The notes beneath the pieces are model-generated. The model searched no databases, had not been told where the DNA came from, and saw nothing but the letters and a program-made list of their open reading frames with translations. A stretch of 64,000 bases of DNA, from NCBI GenBank assembly GCA_963575745.1, contig CAUYUJ010003685.1, positions 1 to 64,000 on the forward strand, read 5' to 3'. Positions 50,959 to 61,609 of the stretch are shown here, in pieces. This DNA comes from Prorocentrum cordatum (taxonomy: Eukaryota; Sar; Dinophyceae; Prorocentrales; Prorocentraceae). The translations under genes were made by a program, and so were the position numbers. The stretch's first letter is position 1; each line of letters begins with the position of its first letter.

Positions 50959-51610
50959 AGTGCACCCTCCTGCCCCACTTCCCGCCTTCCACACGTCCCT
51001 ACAGGCTTTCCTTTTCACTGCAGGGAGCGCCTCCCCTTGAAAGACCACCACCAGAAGGGCCTTCCATCTGGGCGACGGCCCCGTCTTGAAAAAGACACTG
51101 GATTCAACGGCAAGTTTTTTTGTATTTTGCAAAACTTTTTTGTATTCCAGAGGAGGAGGCGCTGGATTTCAGATCCGCACCTTTTATGGAACGCGAGGAT
51201 CTGCGATCGTATAGTTTATAGAGGTTTCTAGCGGGAGCCCCCTGTCAGAACAGGGCCGCCCCCCCATCCGTCCAGTTGTTGCATAAGTTCACACTGGTGG
51301 ACATGAGGTTCCGGAAGTCTCAAGCGAGAGCCCGATTGAAAAATAATGGCCAGAAGAGTCCAGTAATTATGGATGTTTCGTGTATCCCTACCAGCTCCTG
51401 GCGTGCGCCTCCTGAGCGGCAGCGAGGCTCGCCTTCTGCTTGTCTCTTCCCCTGCTTGTTCTTGTCCTCTTTCGCCCTAATTCCTCTCTTGCGCTAATTT
51501 AGGCCGTTGCTCGTCAGCCCAGCCAACACCAGACGCCAGGCGAGTTGCCTCGAACAGAGATGTGCTGCAACCTGGTTGGGTGGTTGCCTTTCGGTGCCTG
51601 CGGTGCCTGT
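50959..51610. other. intergenic DNA, no feature seen
   Basis: Unique sequence of moderate GC. TTTTTTGTATTTTGCAAAAC-like words near 51115 are the only low-complexity patch. Confidence 0.4.
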
Positions 51611-51694
51611 GTTACGTCATGCGTGACCGGGGTGGGGTTGCCTTGGCAGATCTAAGCCGGAGTAATGGGGGGAGCACACATGTGGGGACCGGGG

Positions 51695-51875
51695 AAGGCG
51701 CAATAGTTCATGCAATAGTTGGCCCTTGGATGCAATAGTTTGCGGCGTGGATGCAATAGTTCCGCGCGGGTGTTGCTTCGTCTTGTTTCGTGCGCAATAA
51801 TTCAGGCGGTTTGCAATAATTCGTCCCCCCTCGCAATAGTTCGCGCGCAACAGTTCAGGCAAACGAACTATTGCA
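51695..51875 (+). repeat. spaced GCAATAGTTC repeat
   Basis: GCAATAGTT or GCAATAATT occurs eight times, and once inverted as GAACTATTGCACC at the end (51868). Confidence 0.85.
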
Positions 51876-52067
51876 CCTACTGCCGTCCCCCCTTTGTGTT
51901 CCCCCCATTGTTCCAGCGTGAAGCAGAGTGGTTACCTGTCGTTGCTCGCCGTGCGTCCGTTGTTTTGGGCATGCGAGCGCCGATGACACGCGCGCTGGTA
52001 ATTTAGAAGGCAGGGAGGGGCGACAGGCAACCACTCAATCAAGGCAGCCGTGGGCAGCGCGGGGCAA

Positions 52068-52155
52068 AAATGACGACAACGACGACGACGGCGAGGACCA
52101 CGACGACGACGACGACGAGAACGAGGACGAAGAGGAGGAGGAGGAGGAGGACGAG

Positions 52156-52194
<39 letters not shown>

Positions 52195-52425
52195 GACCAC
52201 GACGACGACGACGACAAGAAGGAGGACGAGGAGGAGGAGGAGGAGGAGCACGAGGACGACGACGAGGACGATGACGATGACGACGAGAAAGACGACGACG
52301 ACGAGAAGGAGGACGAAGAGGAGGAGGAGGAGGAGGAGGAGGAGGAGGAGGAGGAGGACGACGACGAGGACGACGACGAGAACGACGACGAAGACGACGA
52401 CGACGACGTCGACGGCAGGAGTCAA
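52068..52425 (+). repeat. (GAC)n/(GAG)n microsatellite
   Basis: GACGAC and GAGGAG triplets in one phase for 350 bases, giving a poly-Asp/Glu frame (51928-52686). Probably not coding. Confidence 0.93.
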
Positions 52426-52439
52426 CCTGAGGACCTTTG

Positions 52440-52990
52440 CGATACTTTCGCTCTGGGAGCGTCTTGGAAGCCTCTTGGGGCCATCTTGGGGCCCTCTTGG
52501 GGCCATCTTGGAAGCCCCTTGGGCCTTTTTGGGTCTCTCTTGGGGCGCTCCTGGGGCTCTCTTGGGGCCAACTTAGAGGCCTTGGAGTGCTTCTTGGGGC
52601 TTTCTTGGGGGACCACCAAAGAGGGGGGGGAGCCGATTTCAGTCCCCCCGCCGGGGCCCGAAACATCGCCTCTGAGGGCCCTCTAGGGCCGCGTTTGGGG
52701 CGGTCTTGGGCGCTCTTGAGGCCGCCTTGGGTCCCTTCTGGGCCCCTGTTGGGGCCATCGCGGGCCGTCTCGGAGCCATTTGGAGGCATCCAGAGCTCAT
52801 CGGAAGAGAGAAGGCGAGACGTCAAAACACATTGAAACACACAGCGGTTTCGAAGGATTTGGGCCTCCAGGGGGTCTCCTTGGGAGGCTTGGATGGCACG
52901 TGGGAGCGTCCTGGGGCGATCTTGAGGGCTCTCGGGGACATGTGGAAGGTTATCTTGGACCATCTTGGGATATCTTGAGCGATCTTGGAG
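52440..52990 (+). repeat. TTGGGGCCATCTTGG minisatellite, locus 2
   Basis: CTCTTGGGGCC, ATCTTGGAAGCC and CTTGGGGCGCTC words at 15-25 base spacing. AGAGGGGGGGGAGCCGATTT interrupts it, as AAGAAGGAGGGGTAACCAAC does at locus 3. Confidence 0.85.
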
Positions 52991-53640
52991 GCCATCGCGA
53001 GTTCACTGGGGCCCTCTTGGAGCCACCGGGAGGCCGAAACGGAACATCTGAAACCTCGCTGGGGGGGTCCAGACCCAGTGGGAGGGGATAGGGGGAGGGG
53101 AGACCCCTCCCCGAAGGGGAAGAAGGAAATTAATTAACAGAACGAGCTCCCTCGGCCACTCACGTCCAGAGGGCTGGTGGTATTTCCGCCCTAGCTGTAA
53201 TTCCTCTCGTTTGGCCATTTTCCTCTTCCTCTAGTATCGTTCAGATCATAATTCTCCTCCACTTTCCCTCCTCCATCTCTCCCATCAACCTCCCCATCTT
53301 CCCTCCCTCCCTCCCTCCCTTTCACTATTCCTGCTTCTGCCTGAGCCGATGATGATGCCGTTGCTGCTGCTGTTCTTGCTGCTGCCCCTCCTCCCGCGCA
53401 TTATCTTACTCATCTTCTCATTGTCCTCCTCTTCTTCCTCCTCCTGCCGGTAGCAGTGGGAGATCGGAGCAGCGACTGGTTGGAGCACGCATTCATGCAA
53501 CTTGGTCACTGCAACACCACGCGGGAAACGTCCGCTGTCTTCTAGACAGATGGTGTTGAAAGAGGTTCGCACCTCTCTGGGCCATCGTGAGGGTCTCCCC
53601 TGGTGTTGCGTGCAACGCGACGAGCAGACCGTCGTGTGTG
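52991..53640. other. intergenic DNA with CT-rich patches
   Basis: CCCTCC and TTCCTCCTC patches near 53300 and 53430. The 119-codon minus-strand frame (53285-53644) includes a poly-Glu stretch and no domain. Confidence 0.4.
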
Positions 53641-54450
53641 CCACGTGTTGATTTGCCCACGCTCACATTGCTAATCCAGATCTACACCGACACCAGCGCT
53701 CTTGACTGGATAACGTCGGGAAGCATTCCCAGATGACGACAGAAGGGTCGGAAATCCTCTCGGGACTGTTGCGTCGAGGGAGTCGGCGCCGACTGGGATC
53801 AATCCGCGCATCCCCGCCCCAGGTGTCCAGATTCTTGAACGACACGGGGCTGGTGAATGCCCCTGCTGGCTCTCTGCGACCTGCTCTTTTGCGCGGCCGC
53901 ATCTGCAAGTCCCCCCCTCGCCTTAGCACGGCACTCGGCTGCGCTCTTGCTAGTCGCGCCTTCGCTCCCCGCCCCCCCTCGCACCGTGCACAATCCTCCC
54001 GTCTTTCCCCTGGTCGCTCTCTTCCGATATTGCCACGCCCGCCACAAGGAGGAGGAGGAGGAGGAGGAGGAGGAGGAGGAGGAGGCGTCAGAACCAGAGC
54101 GCACTTCTACCCCCAGTAGATAGAGCGTTCGCGACAGGAGCACACATCCTGCTTTCGGCTGCCAACTTCTATGCATGGGCGCTTGCCTAGCCGCGTCCCC
54201 AGCGACGTGCAGCAGCAGGGGGAGGAGAGGGATGTGGAGACGGAGGACCAGCAGCAGCAGCAGATCAGCGGCACGGGCAGGCGCACGAGGAGGAGAGGAA
54301 GGAAGCGGACCGGGGAGCAGGAGCCGAAGCAGGATGAGGATGGTCATGGTGAGCAGGAGCAGGCGCAGGAGAGAACGATGGGGGAGGCGAGTGACAGAGG
54401 GGAGGGGGGGTGGGCGATGGGGGTAAGGAAGAGGGCGACGGCAATGTAGT
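53641..54450. other. intergenic DNA with GAG patch at 54047-54085
   Basis: Unique sequence. Overlapping frames on both strands without recognisable domains. Confidence 0.4.
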
Positions 54451-54615
54451 GGAGGTGCGAGGGTGGAGGAATCGGAGGGAGGGCGGGGGCACGGGAGGGA
54501 TGGAGGAGGGAGGGGGAGGGGGAGGAGGAGGAGGAGGAGGAGGAGGAGGAGGAGGAGGAGGAGGAAGACAGATTAGGGAGGACGGAGGAGGGAGAGGAGA
54601 GGGGCAGGAGGACTA
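54451..54615 (+). repeat. (GGA)n microsatellite
   Basis: GGAGGAGG triplets. Confidence 0.93.
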
Positions 54616-54711
54616 AGCCAGGCGCGCTCGCGCCATATTTGACGTCCTGCTCCTCTCGCCCATCATCCCCACTGCGCTCATGCTTTGTCTATGGCCTTGC
54701 GGACCTGCACC

Positions 54712-54896
54712 CCCAGACCCCCTCGAGTAATGAAAAAATCACGACGGGAGGTTTTTCCCAATTTTCGGCCTCGGGGGGCCCTCACTGGGCCTCGGGAGCG
54801 TCAAAAAACGACTCAGGATGCAAAGCCGGTCCTAGGGAAAGGGTCGGGATCCCTGGGGTCGACGTAATGAAAAAATCATTACGTCGGGGGTCTGGG
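54712..54896 (+). mobile_element. CAGACCCCC MITE, best-preserved copy
   Basis: Perfect CCCAGACCCCC/GGGGGTCTGGG ends, GTAATGAAAAAATCACGACG and GTAATGAAAAAATCATTACG inside each end. 185 bp. Confidence 0.85.
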
Positions 54897-55030
54897 TCCC
54901 CAGAGTGATCCCACCGCGCGATGGATGCGGGAGACCATACAGGAGACCAGACGTGAGACAGTCAGGTCAACACCTCTGGAAACTGGCAGGGGTACATCAG
55001 GCCTCCGAACCAGCAGGGATGGCGGTGGTC

Positions 55031-55225
55031 AGGGGGAGCTATAGATTCGCGCCTCGGGGTCCCAAACCGGAGTTGCCCTGGACCGCAGTTATCCCGGATA
55101 GCTCAGGTCAGGCGTCCAACTCTCCCGAATTATCGGCGTCGGGGGCAGTCCGGGGTAGCCACAGAGTCGTGCCTCGGGGGCCCGAACCGGAGTTGCCTGC
55201 ACCGCAGCTATCCCGGATAATTCGA
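55031..55225 (+). repeat. about 110-bp tandem duplication
   Basis: GTGCCTCGGGG.CCCGAACC, GGAGTTGCC, ACCGCAG.TATCCCGGATA occur twice in order. Confidence 0.85.
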
Positions 55226-55269
55226 GCGTCCGGGTGTAGGTGAAGGTGGTGGTGGTGGTGGAGAAAACG

Positions 55270-55375
55270 AGGAGGAGGCACAAGTGGAGGAGGAGGAGGA
55301 GGAGGAGGAGAGGTGGAAGCGGGGGAGGAAGTGGATGAGGAAGGGGTAGAGGTGGAGGAGGAGAAGGAAACGCTC
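55270..55375 (+). repeat. (GAG)n microsatellite
   Basis: GAGGAGGTGGAG triplets. Confidence 0.9.
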
Positions 55376-55556
55376 GTTGATGGTGCGTGCTGCCTTCGCG
55401 CCCACAGAGGCCTCGCGCAGGGCACGGCGCAGTCCTTCGGCCCTCGTCTCCCCTCCTGCCCTGCCGTCTCCCCTCGTCCTCCCTCTCTCCCGATCTCTCT
55501 CGTGCCCCACTGCTGCTCCCGCTGCTCCCTCCTCCCTACGACCAGTGATTTTCAGG

Positions 55557-55710
55557 AGGGAAAAAAAACACACAGACACAATTCATCGCCGACTCCCTGG
55601 AAAAGATGGGGAAATGTGGGAAGTGGGGGGGGAAGACAAAAACCCAGAAAATATGGAAAAATGTTGGGAATCTTGTGATATGTGTGTATTTATTTGTGTG
55701 TCCCAGGGCC
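55557..55710 (+). mobile_element. repeat A, copy 3 of 3
   Basis: GGGAAAAAAAACACACAGAC at the left and TTTGTGTGTCCC at the right. ATGGGGAAATGTGGGAAGTG and AAGACAAAAACCCAGAAAAT inside. Confidence 0.8.
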
Positions 55711-55739
55711 CCTTCAAAGTAAGTACACAGAACCGATGG

Positions 55740-56066
55740 CTGTACGCCAAACATGCTCACCGCCCTCGCCGAGCTTTCGCCGCGCCCCCCTTTCCGCCGG
55801 CCTCGAGTTTGTGCGCCAGTACATGCGTCTGCGCGCGCCGACTGCGCCTGCCCCATCCAGTCGATGCAGAGCCCCCACGCTTCTGCACGCAACGACCCCA
55901 CGCCGCACGGACCCCTTCAGACTCTTGCTCAGCGTCTCGCGCCGCCGGACCTGGCCCACCACGCTGCGGCGCGACGCGCCAGCCGCGCCCCCCGGGCCCC
56001 TGAGCGTCGACGGTCCCGAGCTCGTTCCCGGCCTCCCGCCCCCACGGAGCGGAGCGACACGCTGGC
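55740..56066 (+). CDS. possible exon of an unrecognised host gene
   Basis: GC-rich segment bounded on the left by repeat A and on the right by MITE B, both intronic in the carrier gene. One frame reads TDPFRLLLSVSRRRTWPTTL, then GPLSVDGPELVPGLPPPRSG, more exon-like than its neighbours. After the MITE, CTTGCAG is followed by a short frame AQRVAKAAAAAR ending in TAA at 56281-56283, a plausible last exon. No family recognised. Confidence 0.3.
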
Positions 56067-56067
56067 C

Positions 56068-56228
56068 TCAAGTCGGGCCTGCCCCTCTACAGGGGGAATG
56101 TCCAAAAGTATTCAAAAAATACTCAGAGGACTATTTTTTGAATATTTGTGGGCACCTTTTTGAACATTTGAAGTATTTGTTTTAGTTTTCGTCCAAAATC
56201 CCCCTGTAGGGGGACAGGCCCGACCTAA
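56068..56228 (+). mobile_element. MITE family B, copy 2
   Basis: CAAGTCGGGCCTGCCCCTCT at the left, GGGGGACAGGCCCGACCTAA at the right. T/A-rich interior with AAAAGTATTCAAAAAATACT. Confidence 0.85.
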
Positions 56229-56244
56229 CGCTAGCCGCTTGCAG

Positions 56245-56283
56245 GGCACAGCGTGTCGCCAAGGCCGCCGCCGCGGCACGCTA
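56245..56283 (+). CDS. possible terminal exon (continuation of 55740-56066)
   Basis: Follows CTTGCAG, a consensus 3' splice site. Codes GCACAGCGTGTCGCCAAGG... to TAA. Support is only the splice-like site, the stop and the exon-intron layout. Confidence 0.25.
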
Positions 56284-56489
56284 AGCAAAAGATAAGGGCA
56301 GATCGCTTCTACGGCCGGGCCGAGGTAGAGGATCCAGGTCGATGCGGGGAGCCTGCCCTGACGTTTGTTCGTGTCTGTTGGATGTTCTTGTGCATCCTGG
56401 GGGAGGGCACCCTCGAATGTTTTTCATTTTGGCCAGCGGAGGGTCTCATGTTCTCGAAGGATGTTATTATATCCGAGGTCTGGCTGTAC

Positions 56490-56519
56490 ATATATATATA
56501 TACAAATAGATGCGCACAC

Positions 56520-56551
<32 letters not shown>

Positions 56552-56552
56552 T
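56490..56552. repeat. (TA)n and (GA)n microsatellites
   Basis: Two TA runs separated by ACAAATAGATGCGCACAC, followed by (GA)n. Confidence 0.95.
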
Positions 56553-58180
56553 TCCCGACCGTATCCTCCTCGCCCTGTTGCTCTTGCCTTTCCTCCTCCC
56601 GACATCCTGTTCCTCCTGCTGCTCCCCATCCTGGGGCTGGGCCGATATCAGCCAGGTGAACGCGTACGCGTTCGACCCGTCGCCAAATATCCGCACGCTC
56701 ACGAAGGCGGGGTAGCGTCTCGCGGTTGTTGTGGCACGTTTTGGTATCCGCCGTCCATGATTCGGACGTGGGGCGCTCCAGAGAGGGCCCTGCCTTCGAG
56801 GGAACGAGAAGTTGTGTGTTCCTTCATCGGCGGGAGCAGAACGTAGGCGGCTCCAGCGGCGGAAGCCGCCAGAAGGCCGGACAAAGTTGCGGAAGCAAGG
56901 CATGCGCACCTAAAAGACGTCAAGAGTCTGATCTCAGGGTTTCTCCAAAGCTGGCCAGATATGGGGAGGCACGATAGGGGCGCGTGCACCCACAGTCTGG
57001 GGCAAGAGGGTGGCAATTTCTCGCTGGTCCATCCCAGTCTCTTCAGTTTTCGCCTGCTCCCCAAGCTCGCGGAGCTGGCAAATGCAGGTCAGGCGAAGAT
57101 GGGGTGGTAATTACGAAGCACGAAGCCAAGGCTACATTTTCCAAGGACATGGATGTAAAACTAATTGGGCGGAAGTGTTAAGATCACGTGCGCACAGGAA
57201 GTTTACAGCAACCCCGTTGCACCGACACGGTTCGGATGAGTTGCGGCATCATTTACGTGCCCTAGTTGTTTTGGACAATGGTCGTATGGGTGCACCTTAT
57301 ATTTTAGATTTGCTGGGCATTGCACGCGTGGGTGCGCATGTGAGAAGCGCGCGTGCTCTTTTTCTCAGCCCTCCCCCCACCTCGGAGAGACACGCTCATC
57401 CATTTATGTCCTCCTACTCCTCGCCCTCGTGCTCCTGTTCTTGCATCCTCCCTCTCCCGACCTCCCCGCTCAACAATTATACATTACGAAGGCTGCTCTC
57501 CTCTCTTCCGTGATCCTGCCCGGAAGATTGCCCGCCTTTTCCGCGTATTGTTTTCCACGCGTTGAATTCGAAAAAGGATGAGATTTTCTCTTATGTGTTG
57601 TTTTGGAAGTTGGTTGAGTTCGGTGTTTCAAAATGGTGTTCCCGGTGTAGCGTGGGCCTGATTATCGGATCCGCTTTTTGCTCCCATCAATCAGGATGGC
57701 GCTCTCGCCCCAGCGCGGGCCACTTTCCTGGCTCCGAGTCCTTCCTCATCGTTGTCGCCACCCTCCTTTCCTTGCACTGGGCCTCCTGTTCCTAGCGCTT
57801 CTTCCACACCAGTTCCCGCTGCTGCTGTCCGTCATGGTCGTTTCCCTCCTGTCTCATCCTCCTTCTCCTCCTCTCTCCTCCTCCTACTGCTCAGCTCCCC
57901 CTTTCCGATTGCGCATAACACGATGGCGGGGTCTCTTTGGGAGCACTAGGTCCGCCATTACACGCGCCCGAGGATAGAGACAATTTCTTGATGCTTCGAG
58001 TAGCCCCCACCAGGTAGTCTGGGGGCTTGCACCCTTGCATCTAATTACTCGTCTTCTGTTTCTGGTCGCCTGTCTCCCCGACCTCCTGCAACTCCCGACG
58101 CGTTGCATACGTGCACCCTGGCAGTACTCGTATTCAGCTTCAGCCAGCCCCTTCCACTCGCCGGTTCGCCGCCGAGGTGC
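56553..58180. other. intergenic DNA, no feature seen
   Basis: About 1.6 kb of unique, near-balanced sequence with short CTC patches (57410, 57870). The longest frame (57010-57513) has no domain and ends in a Ser/Pro repeat. No RNA gene was recognised. Confidence 0.4.
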
Positions 58181-58249
58181 TGCGTGAGGCTCCGCCCCGC
58201 CGCTTTAGGTGTGGCGGCGCCCCGTCGCTTTAGGTTAATTCGTCGTTGC

Positions 58250-58830
58250 GTGCCCCGCTTCTACTGGACCCGCCGCTGGCGCGCTCGCCTGCGGCCGCTG
58301 ACTGAAAAGTATCCCCCACCAGCCCCCCTACGGGGCTTTGGTGTGCGAGTTCGCTGGCGCCACCACCCGCACTGGTCAGACCGTGGCGGGCATCTTGGGC
58401 CTAACCCCGTGTTGCCCCACCCTGGTCGCACCGTGGTGCTCTTGCGCGCCATTTTGGGCTGCGTTTCAGCCTCGATTGGCCAATTCACGCGCGCGCAATT
58501 CGTTTCTTGGTGGTTTTTGGCCCTCGGCGCAGGCCTCCCTGGGAGCCTCTCCAGTCACAGCGGTCGCTCACGTTTTGCAGTCCATTCATTAGCAGCTTGC
58601 AGACCCTCGCAGTCGGTCAACCTGGCAGTCAGCACCTGCAGCTCGTTGCGCGGTTGCACCGCCGGGCAGTGTTGCAGCCCCGCCTCCTCTTCGGCGACTT
58701 CCTGGTCCCGTTATGATTGGCGGTGTTCGGCTTGCTTCTGCTTGGTTGATTAGCCCCTCGCGCGGCCCGCCTGGACTTTGACTCGCCGCTGTTGCGGTCT
58801 CGCTCGCTGCTGCCGACAAAAAAGTGTCCC
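58250..58830 (+). repeat. duplicated segment of about 60 bp, two copies
   Basis: GACCCGCCGCTG.CGCGCTCGC..CGGCCGCTGAC.GAAAAGT.TCCCCCACCAGCCC (58268-58326) resembles GACTCGCCGCTGTTGCGGTC and ACAAAAAAGTGTCCCCACCA (58779-58840). A 216-codon frame crosses the region (58103-58753) without recognisable domains. Confidence 0.5.
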
Positions 58831-59001
58831 CACCAGCCCATCCAGGCATGATCGCCATGTGAGTTGCCTTGGTGACGGCAGCGCAGAAGCGTACAGTGCG
58901 ACAGCCGCGCTGGATGCCTTGCAGGCTTGCAGGGGTGCTGGGAGAGCGAGAACACTTTTTGTACGAGCTATCAAAGGGTAGGTTGAACAGGTCGACCTGG
59001 C

Positions 59002-59016
59002 GCCATTTTGGCTCAA
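59002..59016 (+). other. 15-base match to the dinoflagellate spliced leader
   Basis: GCCATTTTGGCTCAA equals bases 7-21 of the conserved 22-nt leader. It may be a relict, but neighbouring minisatellites are rich in GCCATCTTGG words, so it could have arisen from them. Confidence 0.35.
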
Positions 59017-59159
59017 TGGGGGTGTTCTTGGGGCCCTCTTCGACGCATGTTGACCTGCCACGGTTATGTCTTCGGGAGGGGCTCCTGCATCACCATGTTG
59101 CCATGGTTTGTTTTGTTGTCCGAATGGGTTTGATAAAAATCAAAACATGTTGCCCCGAA

Positions 59160-59345
59160 ATTGAGAGGCCAAGAAGGAGGAGGAGGAGGAGGAGGAGGTT
59201 TCATGCGGCCCTGGATGTGTCACTCGTTGCCAGTGCTCTTGCGGGCGGGTTGAGATTCACATAAGATCATAGAACCCCGAATGAGAGCGGAGGAAGAGGA
59301 TGAGGATGACGAGGAGGAGGAGGAGGAGGAGGAGTAGGAGGAAAA
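59160..59345. repeat. short GAG microsatellites
   Basis: GAG triplets at 59173-59200 and 59288-59345 with unique sequence between. Confidence 0.85.
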
Positions 59346-59850
59346 TGAGGTCTTAGTGGTCCTTGGGGCCTCTTGGAACGTCTCTGGAGCCTCGGAGGAG
59401 TCTCTTGGAGCCCCGTTGGTGTCTCGTGGGGGCGTTTCTTGGAGGCCTCCCTGGTGATGATGGGCGCCTCCCTGGTGATGCTGGGCGCCCCTCTGGGCTC
59501 TCTTGGGGCCATCTTGGAGGAGACCGATTAAAGAAGGAGGGGTAACCAACCAATTTAGCTCCCCCTCTTGGGGCCGTCTTGGGCCACTATTGGGCCTCTC
59601 TAGCGCCATCTTGGGGCCATTTTGAGGCCCATGAGGCTCATCGGAAGCGAGACAGCGAGAAGCCCAGCAACCCTGATTTTCTTCAGGTTGCTGAAGGGTT
59701 TCGGCCTCTTGGGGAGTGCCTTGGGAGGCTCGAAGTGCACTCTGAACCCTCCTAGGGCTCTTTCGGGGTGTCTTGGAGGCACGTCGGAAGCTATCTTGAG
59801 CGACATGGTATTATCTTGAGCCATATTGGAGGCCATCTTGGGCGGTTTGC
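59346..59850 (+). repeat. TTGGGGCCATCTTGG minisatellite, locus 3
   Basis: Same lexicon as 13228-13800 and 52440-52990. CTCCCTGGTGATG.TGGGCG occurs twice at 59446-59485. Confidence 0.85.
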
Positions 59851-60239
59851 CGACGCGGGGGGGCCCCCCTTCTGGGCCAAGGGGAGGGTGGGTAGGGGGT
59901 GGGGTCAACCCCTCCCCCCAGCAGGAGAAGGGGGGGTGGCAGAGAGCTGAAAACAATGTGATAACCCACTCAGCCCAGATGGCTGATGGAATTCGCCGAG
60001 CACCCCGGATAACAAAGCATCCCCCCTGTTACCCTTGAGAGTTGATTATCCCGGGCCGCGACGGAGTTGGTTGGTCGGGAAAAAGAGGCGGCGAGGCCGA
60101 ACCTCATGATCGCCGGGGGAAATACGAATCGAAGTTGCTATCCTCCCATGTTGAGTGGCAGCGCTATCACGAACGTATGGCAGGGATTTGGGGTGCCCAT
60201 GATCCCAGCTTTCCTAACTCACGCACGCGTGGCAGGGCG

Positions 60240-60460
60240 ATCACTATACCGTACTTTTTGTGCTCTTCCGACCCCTCCAGGGAGGCCCTTCCAGAGCGAG
60301 CAGAGTATCGCTACACCATGCTATGTCTCAGGTTTCGTGCTCCTCCGACCCCTAAGCGAGAAGGGCATGGTTATACAAGACTATGTCTTGGGTTTCGTGC
60401 TCCTCCGACCCGTCCAGAGAGGCCCCGCCAGAGTGAGCAGGGCATCGCAATACCATACTA
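60240..60460 (+). repeat. about 80-bp tandem repeat, array 2 (related to 25427-25682)
   Basis: Three units with TTTCGTGCTCCTCCGACCC, AGGCCC..CCAGAG.GAGCAG and a TATCGC.ATACCAT block, homologous in order to the array at 25.4 kb. Confidence 0.8.
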
Positions 60461-61290
60461 ATATATCACCGTGCATACGACTTACCTGTAGGAAAAATAT
60501 GTTCCTCCCAGGGCCCCGAACTTTCCAATCCCCACCCTGTGATTCTCAGCGGTCCTCGGTTAGCACGATGAGATGGTACGGGTGGGAGGGGTCGGATGTC
60601 AGATACAGCGCGAGCGCACCTGGCTTGCCCCTCTCCCCCCCCTTCCATCCACCCTCCCACCAAACATGCGGTGCCGTGATGTGTTCAATACGCGGCCCCC
60701 GGAAGTCCCGACCTTTTCCTTGGGAGCGGTTTTTGTAGCTCGAGTCATACGAAGGGTGCACGGTTGCTCGCCGCCCCGCTTATGGCCCTCCCATGAAGCA
60801 GCGCCTGGCGAAAAGAAACGCCTCCCGCCCCGATGGTTCCGCGACGCGAGCGAGCATGCCAGGGCCCTTCTCCCTCCGCACACACCTCCCCTCTACTCGC
60901 CCCCTTCCGAGGGCAGGCATCCGGCCACGAGGGGGGAGCATCTTGGGCCGTCTTGGGGCGATCTTGGGGGGCCTGTGGGTCCGTCTTGGCGCGTCGGAAG
61001 CTCGAAATGGCGAGGACACGTTAGTCGCTGAATCACCTAAATGAAATCGATAGCTTTGGCCTCCTGTAGGTCATCTTGGAGCCCTCTTGGGGCAGGGTCT
61101 TGCCGCGGCGGACCTCCTCGCGGCGGGCCAAATGCCACGACGAAGCCTTGGGCAGTTGTCGGCCGCCTGGGAGCCCTCGCCGGGCCCCCCAGCCGCAGAG
61201 AAACGGACGGCCTCCCATAATGGAGGATGACGATTAATAAATGACCGGGGGTCGTGTTCACGCGGCGGCGCCCGGGATGACAAACCGGCC
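60461..61290. other. intergenic DNA
   Basis: Unique GC-rich sequence with a few TCTTGGGGCGATCTTGGGGG words at 60940-61095 (a short outlier of the minisatellite). No gene. Confidence 0.4.
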
Positions 61291-61609
61291 GCTGGCTGGA
61301 AAACTTTTTTTTTTTAAACAAAAAAATCGTTCTCGTCCAGTCAGAAAATTGTGCAGAAATAGCAGGAAACTATTTTGTTAATCGTTCTCTCCCATTTTTT
61401 TATCAATCGTCATCCCGCATTACAGGGTCCGAGCAGATGGGGTCGGAGGACCGCGCCGCATCGCCGAGGCATCGGCGATGTGGCTCGAGGTGGAGCCCGA
61501 CCGTCTAAACGGCAGCGGTGCCAGTGCGTCGCCGGCGTCTCCGATGCATCGCCGACGCAGTGGCGGTGCGCAGGCCATGCGGCGCGATCCTCCGACCCCA
61601 CCTGCTCCC

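Noticed and set aside
51928-52686. Acidic 252-codon frame
   Set aside because: About half is GAC/GAG repeat and the rest is the TTGGGGCC minisatellite. No independent coding evidence.
58103-58753. 216-codon plus-strand frame
   Set aside because: Crosses a partly duplicated segment and shows no domain. Cys/Arg/Ser-rich composition fits noncoding GC-rich DNA.
59811-59830. Minus-strand near-match to the spliced leader (CCAATATGGCTCAAG)
   Set aside because: Two mismatches, and it sits in a minisatellite of TATCTTGAGC words that explains it.
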